Assembly: GCF_006838285.1 (NCBI RefSeq) | Contig: NZ_CP038228.1 | Location: 3,534,001 to 3,598,000 of the forward strand | Source of the DNA: Xanthomonas translucens pv. cerealis | GTDB taxonomy: Bacteria > Pseudomonadota > Gammaproteobacteria > Xanthomonadales > Xanthomonadaceae | DNA: 64,000 nucleotides | Reading direction: 5' to 3' | Part shown: in pieces, positions 1 through 7,663 of the stretch | Position numbering within the stretch: the first letter of the stretch is position 1 | How the letters are laid out: each line of letters opens with the position of its first letter | Translations under genes and position numbers: made by a program | The notes under the pieces: generated by a model | Database searches by the model: none | The model's input: the letters and a program-made list of their open reading frames with translations, nothing else | Told to the model about the DNA's origin: nothing

Positions 1-1007
1 CCGACGATGCGGTAGGTGGTGGTGCCACGCACGAAGCTCAACGTATGCCGCGCAGCGTTGTAGGCGAAGGTTTCCCCTTTGCCATCCGGGTACAGCAACT
101 CCACCTGCTGCTGCGCGCCGATCGCCGCGTAGTACGGCTTACCGAACTGACCGTTCTGCTCGCTGGCGAACACGACGATACGCTTGCCGGCAGGGGCGAG
201 GCGGAATTCCAGCAGGATTTTGTGCGGCAACATCGCCGTGCTGCCGTGCTCGTCCCACAGGTAATGCGTCTGCGCCACGCGCTTGCCGCCCTGGTCGCGG
301 TAGCGCGTCTCCTGGGCCAGACCCGGCGCGCTGCTGGCGTCCTCGACCAATTCGCGCTGCAGCAACGGCTCGCCGTCGCGCACCGTGTACACCGCGGAGC
401 GATGCCAGCAGCAGCCGTCCTTGGTCATGGTCTGGAGTTCGCGCGCCTGCGCATCCACCTTGAACATGCCGCAATTTTTCTGCGCCAACTGGGTGAATGC
501 CGGACTCGGCGCGAAGCCATTGGCGGTACCGACGTACACCTGATAGGACGGGCCGTGGTAGCAACTGTTCTGCCCGTCCATCAGCGCCAGGTCCTTGATC
601 CCGTCGAAGTTGAAGTCGGCATAGATCAGGACGCTCTGCTTGGCATACGGCAGTTCGTGCACCTTGCCCTTGGCCTTGCCGCCCTTGGCGTCGGTGTCCA
701 GCACCAGTTCGGGCGAGGCCACCTCGATCAGCGGCTTGGCGCTGCCGCGCGCGAACACGCGCACGATGCCGGGACGGAACTGCTCGCTGTTGTCCTCGAT
801 CTCCAGCGTCGCCCGGTAGCGGTCGGAAAAATCCTGCACCTCATAGGTGCCGTGCTGGCTGCGGGCGAAGGCCTGCGCATCGAAACCATCGTCGGCGCTG
901 TGCCGCGACTGGGCCGACGCGGTGGCAGCCAGCGACAGCGTGCCCAGCAGGAGCAAACCGCAACGCCGCGCGGCGCGCATAGGGAAAAGCGCAGAGAACG
1001 ACCGCAT
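1..1007 (-). CDS. XAC2610-like secreted protein (3' end outside window)
   Basis: The reading frame opens at an ATG at 1007 and runs leftward off the window without a stop, so the C-terminus is not seen. The first ~32 residues form a signal peptide (hydrophobic core LLLLGTLSLAATASA). The middle carries an FG-GAP-like acidic loop (FNFDGIKDLALMDG), followed by a Cys-containing YHGPSYQVYV stretch and the motif TKDGCCWH. This pattern resembles Xanthomonas XAC2610, a periplasmic inhibitor that protects against a lysozyme-like type IV secretion effector; the family match is from memory of its motifs. No lysozyme-like partner gene is visible here. It could simply be a related calcium-binding periplasmic protein. 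Confidence 0.6.
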   Translation of the reverse strand, partial: MRSFSALFPMRAARRCGLLLLGTLSLAATASAQSRHSADDGFDAQAFARSQHGTYEVQDFSDRYRATLEIEDNSEQFRPGIVRVFARGSAKPLIEVASPELVLDTDAKGGKAKGKVHELPYAKQSVLIYADFNFDGIKDLALMDGQNSCYHGPSYQVYVGTANGFAPSPAFTQLAQKNCGMFKVDAQARELQTMTKDGCCWHRSAVYTVRDGEPLLQRELVEDASSAPGLAQETRYRDQGGKRVAQTHYLWDEHGSTAMLPHKILLEFRLAPAGKRIVVFASEQNGQFGKPYYAAIGAQQQVELLYPDGKGETFAYNAARHTLSFVRGTTTYRIV

Positions 1008-1159
1008 GGTATGTCCTGGATGTCGGCGAATGTGCCTGAGCGACGGATTCTAGACCAGCCCGCCCATCCGCGCCGTGCGCTGCGCGCCACGGACCACCGG
1101 GGGTTCACCATCGACGACCCGGCCCTGGCCAGACTGGCTGCCGCAATCCCCGCTATTTC

Positions 1160-2320
1160 CGGAGCCGAACCTTTCCCGGTGGATCCGCGAGATCGTCGAG
1201 TCCGAACTCGGCGTGGCGGTCAACACGGCCTTCTCCGCGTTCGACGACATGCCGCTGGGTACCGCCTCGCTGGCGCAGGTGCACAGCGCCGCGCTGCGCG
1301 ACGGCACGCCGATGGCGATCAAGGTGCACAAGCCGGAGGTGGCCGCGCAGGTGCGTTCGGACCTGGAGGTGCTGAAGAGTTTCGCCAACGCCGCCGACAA
1401 ACTGACCGGGCTGGGCCGGCGCATCCGCTTCGCCGACTGGCTGGCCGAGTTCGGCAAGGCGCTGCTGGCCGAGCTGAACTACGAAACCGAAGCTGCGCGA
1501 GCGCCTGCTCAAGCTGCTGTTCGCTGCGGTCGATGGCCGCGGCGAGGAAGTGGCCGAGGAAACCATCGCGCTGAGCACGCGCCTGGAGGACTTCGACGAG
1601 GACCGCTACCAGCGCGAGACCGAGCAGATGATCGCGCGCTATGCCGCGCACGACGCCACCTGCGAAGGCCGCGTGGCGCTGGACCTGGTGCGCATCGCCG
1701 CCGCCTACGGGCTGCGCACGCCACCGGAACTGCGCCTGCTCGGCAAGACCCTGCTGAACCTGGAAGCGGTGTGCCGCGCGCTGTCGCCGCACCTGGATAC
1801 GCGCAGCGTGGTCGAGGAACAGCTGCAGCACGTGATGCGCGCGCGGCTGAAGAAATCGCTGTCGGCGGCGAACCTGGCCAGCGAGGCGATGGAACTGCAG
1901 GCGCTGCTGCGCGAAGGTCCGCGCAAGCTGTCGGACATCCTGTCGCTTGCCGCCGACAACCGCCTGCAGGTGCGCGTGGCCGGGCTGGAAGAATCGCGGC
2001 TGATGGAAAGCCTGCAGAAGATCGCCAACCGCGTCGCCGCCGGCATCGTCACTGCCGCGCTGATCCTGGCCTCCGCGCAGATGATGCGCATCGACAGCGG
2101 CGCCAAGCTGTTCGGCTACCCGGCCATCGCGATGGTGCTGTTCCTGCTCGGCGTGGCGCTGGGCCTGGGCAGCGTCGCCAGCGCGGTGCTGGCGGTGCTG
2201 TTCGACCGCCGGGCGCGCGCGCGAGGAGCGCGGGCGGCGGTAGGTGTTGTTACAGGACTCGGGACCGGGGACCGGGAAAGCGTGGCAGCGCCATTGGCCT
2301 GTGCGGGCGCTCCTCTGTAA
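1160..2320 (+). pseudogene. decayed UbiB/ABC1-family kinase
   Basis: Two pieces of one ABC1/UbiB protein lie in different frames. From about 1185 to 1495 one frame reads REIVESELG, then PLGTASLAQVHSAAL (nucleotide-loop motif), PMAIKVHKP and LLAELNYETEA. From about 1497 the next frame reads RERLLKLLFAAVDGRGEE and continues through a C-terminal helical domain with two membrane helices near 2035-2200. The stretch between them, which in UbiB holds the catalytic HPGN and metal-binding DxG motifs, is missing, and the join is frameshifted. The N-terminal KxGQ region is also absent. UbiB proteins aid ubiquinone synthesis; this copy cannot be an active kinase. A second frame slip near 1180 is likely because PFPVD sits in another frame. 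Confidence 0.75.
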
Positions 2321-2346
2321 GCGGCTTCAGCCGCGACGAACGAAGC
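2310..2346. repeat. palindromic intergenic repeat, single copy
   Basis: One copy of the palindromic GCGGCTTCAGCCGCGAC element lies just before and over the end of the ubiB remnant. It is the same element found at seven other places in this window. Confidence 0.75.
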
Positions 2347-2432
2347 GGCGGCGCTGAGCGCTGCGGACAGCCGCGGCGCCGATGGCCCTGCAGGCGCGGC
2401 CGCAGGCGGGCCGACGCCTTGCGCCATCCGCG

Positions 2433-4844
2433 CTACGGCTCCTTGCGCAGCAGCCGCACTTCCTGCGGCGATTCCAGGGCGATGCCCTCTTCGGCCAGGC
2501 GCTGCAGCAGGCTGAAGAACAGATCGCTGCGGATGCCGTAGACGAGCCGCGGATTGCCGACGTAGGCGAAGCTGTTGAGGGTGACGTGGCCGCTGGCGAT
2601 GGAATCGATGAACACCGACGGCTCCGGATCCTGCAGCACGCCCGGGTGCGCGGCGTAGAGTTCCAGCAGCAGCGTGCGCAGCTTGACCACGTCGGTGCCC
2701 AGCGATACCGCGAACTGGATCTGCACCCGGCCCAGCGGCCCGGCCAGGGTCATGTTGCGCAGGGTCTTGGTGATCAGCTCGGAATTGGGCACGATCAGCG
2801 TGGAGCGGTCGCCGACCTGGATCTCGGTGGAACGCACGCTGATCTTGCGCACGTCGCCTTCCTGGTCGCCGATCTTGACCCAGTCGCCGATCTTGACCGG
2901 GCGCTCGGCCAGCAGGATCAGCCCGGACACGAAGTTCTGGATGATCGACTGCAGGCCGAAGCCGATGCCGACCGACAGCGCGCTGACCACCAGCGCGATC
3001 TGTGCCACCTCGATGCCCGACGCGGCCAGCCCGCACAGCGCGGCCAGCAGGATGCCGATGTAGCGGGCCGCAGTGCTGACCGAATTGCGCGAACCATCGT
3101 CCAGCTCGGTCTTCGGCAGGTAGGTCTGGGTCAGCCAGCCATGGATGTACTGCATCACCAGCAGGCCCAGGCCCAACACCAGCGCCGCGCGCAATATGGC
3201 GCCCGGGTACAGGTAGCTCTTGCCGATCGGGATGCCCTGCGACAGCACCGAGAACCAGTCGGTGATGGTCGAGACATTGGTCCCGAACGGGATCAGCAAC
3301 GCGCCCACGCCGATCAGCAACAGGCACACGCGCATCACCGCCGAGCTCAGCACCCCCGCCTGCTCCAGGCGGCTGGGGCGCACGCCGAACGCGCCGTTGG
3401 CGGCACGGCCGATGCGGCCTTCGCTGGCGAACAGCCATAGCGCGAAATCGTCGGCGAAAGTCATCAGCAGGCGGATCGCACCGACCACCATGGTGATCCA
3501 GATGATCTGCCGGGTGATGAACAGGCCCAGGTACAAATAGCCCAGCAGCGCGGCCAGCAGCGCCACCGCCACCGCCACCCGCACCAGCACCCCGACCAGC
3601 GCCAGCGCGCCGCCGTGCTGGCCGGGCGGTGGCGGCTGGCCGTTCTCCAGCGCTTGCGCGGCGGCCTCGGCGTACTGGCGCCGGCGCAGCCGCGACAGGC
3701 TGGTCAGGATGGCCAGGATCAGCACCGCGTAGGCCAGCTCGATCAACCCGTCGGCGGCCACCGTCGCCGAGGCGCTGGTATGGCTGGCGCGGTTGATCAC
3801 CAGCAGCATGCTGCTGACCCAGGCCAGCGTCGCGGTGGCCCAGGTGTATTTGCGCAGGCGCCGCGCGGTGGCGTCGTCGATCGGGAACAGCCGCCACGAC
3901 GGCTGGTTCGGCAGCAGCACGCTGGCGCCCAGCGAGCCCATGAACGCGGCGGCGAAACTGACCACGACGAAGCCGCGCAGCACGCTTTCCAGCCGCGCCG
4001 GCACCGCACCGATGCTGCGCAGGCTCTCGGCCAGCACCAGCGCGGCCAGACCCGCGGTCAACGTACCCAGTAGCAGAAACCACAACGCCAGGCCGGAGCG
4101 GCGCAGGCGGCTGCCCGGCGCGCGCGACATCGCGTAACGCTTGCCCAGCCAGCGCAGCAGGTAGCGCAGCGGGAACAGCAGTACGAACGCGATGCTCAGG
4201 CCGATGCCGAGCGCGCCGGTGCCGTTCTCGGCGATGGCGGCGTCCAGCGCCTGCGCCGCCAACTGGTACAACGCGAGCAAGCGATCGCGGTCATCGGGGA
4301 AATCGCTGGCGATCTGCCGCCACAGCGTCGGCGACAGCGGCGAGTCCGAGCGCATCGACAGCTCCTGGCTGAAATGTTCGGCCTGCAAGGCCTCGATCTG
4401 CTCGCCGAGCTGCTTGGCGTCCAGCACCAGCAGCTTGCCGCGCTTGATCCCCGAATCCAGCGGCGCGCGCTGCTTGGCCAGATCCTTGCGCTGCGCAACG
4501 ATGTCGCTCGCCTCGCCCGCGGCAGGCTCACCCAGTTGCTTCAGCCGCGCATCGACCTGGGCCAGCTGCGGGGTCAGCGCCGCGACCGCGGCTTCGGCAT
4601 CGCGCTGCGCATCGGCCACCTGCCCGATCAGCTTGCGCAGCACCTCCTGGTCGTCGGCGCTGTCCATGCTGTGCCGGGCGTCCTGCAGTGTCTGCTCGGC
4701 GCCGCTCAGCAAGGCCTGCGGGTCGGGCGCCTGCGGCTCGTCCTGCGGCTGCGCGCTCGCCGCCGCGCTCAGGCACAGGAACAGCAGCAACAGCGAACAG
4801 CGCAACAACGGCAGCAGCACGGCGGAACGGGAAGGCAGGCGCAC
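2433..4844 (-). CDS. MscS-family mechanosensitive channel with N-terminal DUF3772-type region
   Basis: This 803-residue protein starts with a signal peptide (SLLLLFLCLSAAASAQ). A ~170-residue periplasmic helical region follows, rich in Q, A, D and L and likely coiled coil, with the DUF3772-type SDFPDDRDRLLALYQLAAQ stretch. About ten membrane segments precede the MscS core. The core has a pore-lining Gly/Ala helix (VSALSVGIGFGLQSIIQNFVSG), then the beta domain (RPVKIGDWVKIGDQEGDV, IVPNSELI). The size and order match the long MscK/YbiO-like channels that open under hypo-osmotic stress. The gene stands alone, with a repeat hairpin upstream. Confidence 0.88.
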   Translation of the reverse strand: MRLPSRSAVLLPLLRCSLLLLFLCLSAAASAQPQDEPQAPDPQALLSGAEQTLQDARHSMDSADDQEVLRKLIGQVADAQRDAEAAVAALTPQLAQVDARLKQLGEPAAGEASDIVAQRKDLAKQRAPLDSGIKRGKLLVLDAKQLGEQIEALQAEHFSQELSMRSDSPLSPTLWRQIASDFPDDRDRLLALYQLAAQALDAAIAENGTGALGIGLSIAFVLLFPLRYLLRWLGKRYAMSRAPGSRLRRSGLALWFLLLGTLTAGLAALVLAESLRSIGAVPARLESVLRGFVVVSFAAAFMGSLGASVLLPNQPSWRLFPIDDATARRLRKYTWATATLAWVSSMLLVINRASHTSASATVAADGLIELAYAVLILAILTSLSRLRRRQYAEAAAQALENGQPPPPGQHGGALALVGVLVRVAVAVALLAALLGYLYLGLFITRQIIWITMVVGAIRLLMTFADDFALWLFASEGRIGRAANGAFGVRPSRLEQAGVLSSAVMRVCLLLIGVGALLIPFGTNVSTITDWFSVLSQGIPIGKSYLYPGAILRAALVLGLGLLVMQYIHGWLTQTYLPKTELDDGSRNSVSTAARYIGILLAALCGLAASGIEVAQIALVVSALSVGIGFGLQSIIQNFVSGLILLAERPVKIGDWVKIGDQEGDVRKISVRSTEIQVGDRSTLIVPNSELITKTLRNMTLAGPLGRVQIQFAVSLGTDVVKLRTLLLELYAAHPGVLQDPEPSVFIDSIASGHVTLNSFAYVGNPRLVYGIRSDLFFSLLQRLAEEGIALESPQEVRLLRKEP

Positions 4845-4943
4845 GCGGGGGACCGGCAGGGGAAGCGCGGACCACCGCGCGTGCGGCGCAATATACGGCG
4901 TGGGACTTGAACAGGGCCAGCGGCGCGCGGCCGGTGGGTGCCT

Positions 4944-5001
4944 GTCGCGGCTGAAGCCGCTCCTACACAGCGCCTTCTGTAGGAGCGGCTTCAGCCGCGA
5001 C
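4944..5001. repeat. inverted pair of palindromic repeats forming a long hairpin
   Basis: Positions 4944-4966 and 4979-5001 are exact reverse complements (23-base arms ending GTAGGAGCGGC...) with a 12-base loop. The pair lies 6 bases past the stop of the leftward oxidoreductase gene and upstream of the channel gene. It could end transcription or stabilise the upstream mRNA, but there is no T-run. Confidence 0.85.
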
Positions 5002-5007
5002 AGATCC

Positions 5008-6039
5008 TCACCGCCCCGCCCCCGCCTCCGTCAGCAGCACGATCTTGCCGATATGCGCGCTGGACTCCATCCGCGCATGCGCCTGCGCCGCCTCGGCCAG
5101 CGGGAAGCAGCGGTCCAGCTGCGGCTTGATCCGGCCCTGTTCGAGCAGCGGCCAGACCTGCTGCTCCAGCTCGCGCGCGATCGCCGCCTTCTCCATCACC
5201 GAACGCGCGCGCAGGGTCGAGCCGGTATGGGTCAGGCGCTTGGCCAGCAGCGGCATCAGGTCCAGCTCGCGGACCTTGCCCTGCTGGATGCCGATCTGCA
5301 CGATGCGCCCGTCCAGCGCCGCCGCCTCGTAGTTGCGCGGCAGGTAGTCGCCGCCGAGCAGGTCAACGATCACATCGGCGCCGCGGCCGCCGGTCAGGCG
5401 CAGGGTTTCGGCGACGAAATCCTCGTCGCGGTACAGGATCGCCGCCTGCGCACCCAGCGCCAGGCTGGCGGCGCGCTTGTCGGCCGAGCCGACGGTGCTG
5501 ATCACGCGCGCGCCGAACGCGATGCCGAGCAAGGTGGCGACGCTGCCGATGCCGGAGGTGCCGCCGTGCACCAGCATGGTCTCGCCGGCCTGCAGGCGGC
5601 CGCGCTGGAACACGTTGGCCCACACGGTGAAGAAGGTCTCCGGCAGCGCCGCGGCCGCGGCCAGGCTCAGCGGCGCCGGCACCGGCAGCGCGTTGCGTTC
5701 GTGCACCACCGCGTATTCGGCATAGCCGCCGCCGGCGACCAGCGCGCACACCGTATCGCCGAGCCGGTAACGCTCCACGCCCTCGCCCAACGCCACCACC
5801 TCGCCGGCGAACTCCAGCCCCGGCAGCGGCGAAGCACCGGGCGGCGGCGGATAGCTGCCGCGGCGCTGCATCACGTCGGGGCGGTTGACCCCGGCCGCGG
5901 CCACCCGCACCAGCAGTTCGCCGCGGTGCGGATGCGGCAGCGGCAGGCACACCGGCACTAGCACCTCCGGCTCGCCGGGGTGGCGGATCTCGATCGCGGT
6001 CATCGAATCGGGGAGCGCAACGGCGGAGGTGGGGGACAT
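5008..6039 (-). CDS. zinc-independent NAD(P)H:quinone oxidoreductase (MDR superfamily)
   Basis: A medium-chain dehydrogenase/reductase of the QOR/PIG3 type, which reduces quinones with NADPH in the cytoplasm. The N-terminal GroES-like fold is visible (VAAAGVNRPDVMQRRG, PLPGLEFAGEVVALG), followed by a Rossmann fold with the coenzyme motif VHGGTSGIGSVA and the family motif GGRGADVIVDLLGG. No structural-zinc cysteine cluster is present. The length (343 residues) is normal. The ATG at 6039 was chosen; an internal ATG at 6003 (MTAIEIRHPG) is equally plausible and is where many relatives begin. The frame is open up to a TTG at 6057. Confidence 0.88.
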   Translation of the reverse strand: MSPTSAVALPDSMTAIEIRHPGEPEVLVPVCLPLPHPHRGELLVRVAAAGVNRPDVMQRRGSYPPPPGASPLPGLEFAGEVVALGEGVERYRLGDTVCALVAGGGYAEYAVVHERNALPVPAPLSLAAAAALPETFFTVWANVFQRGRLQAGETMLVHGGTSGIGSVATLLGIAFGARVISTVGSADKRAASLALGAQAAILYRDEDFVAETLRLTGGRGADVIVDLLGGDYLPRNYEAAALDGRIVQIGIQQGKVRELDLMPLLAKRLTHTGSTLRARSVMEKAAIARELEQQVWPLLEQGRIKPQLDRCFPLAEAAQAHARMESSAHIGKIVLLTEAGAGR

Positions 6040-6182
6040 GGCGGGGAACCTGGGCAAAGACGGCGCAGCGCCACGCGGGCGCGCAGCGCGGGAACCACGA
6101 TGATCGGCCTTCGCCGCGTTGCGATCCGTGATGGCGCGCGCAGCGTTTCGTCTGGAAATGGGACGGATACTGCAGAGCCAGT

Positions 6183-6248
6183 GTAGGAGCTTCAGCCGCG
6201 ACCGGGCGCGACCGGTAACGCCCGGTCGCGACTGAAGCCGCTCCTACA
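6183..6248. repeat. palindromic intergenic repeat pair
   Basis: Two head-to-head copies of the GTAGGAGC...CTTCAGCCGCGAC element; the left copy has lost 6 bases of the stem (GTAGGAGCTTCAGCC). They sit between the oxidoreductase promoter region and the 3' end of the leftward phosphatase gene and can fold into a hairpin after its stop. Confidence 0.8.
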
Positions 6249-6276
6249 GGGTGCACGACGCGGTGAGACGACTGCG

Positions 6277-7653
6277 CTAGTCGCCAGCTACCGCCGCCTG
6301 CACCGGCCACACGCGCATTATCGGCACTCCGGCCTGCACCTGCTGCGCGTCCAGCCGCGCCTGCAAGGCCGGCAATGCCATCGCCAACGGGCAGCGCAGG
6401 CGACCGCCGCAGCCCGGCAACGGCCAGCGTCGCTCGCGCAGCGCGGCACCGTCGAAGCGGTTGTCGCGCAGCGCTTGCAAGGTCGGCACCACGCTGCGCA
6501 GTTGCAGGTAGTCGCGGCCGCCCTGCCGCACCAGCTCCAGCAGCAGCGCGCCGCCGGGCGGATAGGCGTCGGGCTGGCCGCGCACCAGGCCGGGCACGCC
6601 GAGCAGGCCAGCCAGATGCGCCAGGTTGGTGTCGTGGCCGAGCAGCAGCAGCGCACGGGTCTGCGCCGGGGCCAGCGGCGCCACTGCCGGGGTTTGCCCG
6701 ACCGCGGCCTGCAGCGTCGCCAGCAGGTGCGCGAGCAGGTTGGAGCCGCCGGCACGCGCCGCCGGCAGCGCGCGCTTGCTGTGGTCGAAGGCGGCGTTGT
6801 GCAGGCCGATCAGGCGTTGCAGCGTGGTCGCATCGGCGCGGCCCCATGCCACCTGCGCCAGCGGCAGGCCCTGCGCGTATTGCAGCATCAGGTTCTCGGC
6901 CAGGCTGCCGGCGGTCTTCAGCAGCTTGGCCGCCTGCGCGGGATCGTTCAGGCGTTGCGGATCGTCCAGCCGCGGCGTGTCCTGGCCCGGCGCTGGTGCG
7001 GCGCAGGCGGCGCCCTGGCAGCCGGACAGGACCCGTTGCAGTGCGTGCAGCCGCGCGCGCGTGGCCGCATCCGGATGCAGCGGCGCGGCCACCGCATCGT
7101 CGTCCTTGTCGTCGTTCTTGTCCTCGCCGGCCGCGTAGTGGAACAGCGGATTGTTCTGCGTGGTCGGCAGTGCCAGGTAGTGGGCATGGCAACCCGGCTG
7201 CAGGCCCTCGCCGAAGGCCGCGGCGCTGGCGTGGTTGCGCGGCGTGCTGTCGGCGATCAGCACCAGCTGCGCGGCATCGCAGCCAGGTGCCAGCACACCT
7301 TCGCCCAGCCAGCGCTGCCGGTAGCGTGCGCCCAGCGCCTGCATCCCCGCCGCGCCGTGCGCGGTGAGCATGCCCGGCGCCACCGGCCATTGCGGCCATG
7401 GCTGCGCCGCGTACCTGGCCAGCGCGTGCGGATCCTTGGTCGGCGCACGCACGCCGTGGCGCATCACCACGATGCTCAGCCGCACTTGCGCTGGCGCGTT
7501 TGCGCTGGTGCGCGCCGCGTTGCCGTTCGCTACCTGCGCGGCTGCGGCCGCGGCGGGCAAGGCCGTCACCGCCAGCAGCACCAGCGCCGCCGCGCGCGGC
7601 CACCGCCGCGAACCTGCGGCGGCAGCGACGCGTGTTGCAATGGAGGCGTACAT
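6277..7653 (-). CDS. periplasmic histidine acid phosphatase (phytase/AppA-like)
   Basis: A 458-residue branch-2 histidine phosphatase. A signal peptide (AAALVLLAVTALPAAAAAAQ) directs it to the periplasm. The phosphate-binding motif is VMRHGVRAPTKDP, in which the RHG histidine is the phospho-acceptor; the proton-donor motif HDTNLAHLAG appears near residue 340. Cysteines are compatible with disulfides. Such enzymes hydrolyse sugar phosphates or phytate. The ATG lies 10 bases after the stop of the TonB receptor, so the two are co-transcribed, which suggests the phosphatase works on what the receptor imports or on a phosphorylated ligand. The substrate cannot be told from sequence. Confidence 0.85.
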   Translation of the reverse strand: MYASIATRVAAAAGSRRWPRAAALVLLAVTALPAAAAAAQVANGNAARTSANAPAQVRLSIVVMRHGVRAPTKDPHALARYAAQPWPQWPVAPGMLTAHGAAGMQALGARYRQRWLGEGVLAPGCDAAQLVLIADSTPRNHASAAAFGEGLQPGCHAHYLALPTTQNNPLFHYAAGEDKNDDKDDDAVAAPLHPDAATRARLHALQRVLSGCQGAACAAPAPGQDTPRLDDPQRLNDPAQAAKLLKTAGSLAENLMLQYAQGLPLAQVAWGRADATTLQRLIGLHNAAFDHSKRALPAARAGGSNLLAHLLATLQAAVGQTPAVAPLAPAQTRALLLLGHDTNLAHLAGLLGVPGLVRGQPDAYPPGGALLLELVRQGGRDYLQLRSVVPTLQALRDNRFDGAALRERRWPLPGCGGRLRCPLAMALPALQARLDAQQVQAGVPIMRVWPVQAAVAGD

Positions 7654-7663
7654 GGCGCCGGCC

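Noticed and set aside
5363..7603. 746-residue open frame opposite or out of frame with known genes
   Set aside because: It spans two well-supported genes in another frame and is low-complexity Arg/Ala/Gly, a GC-driven shadow. The same holds for long frames at 45-1574, 8393-10117, 14789-17524 and 48148-49944.
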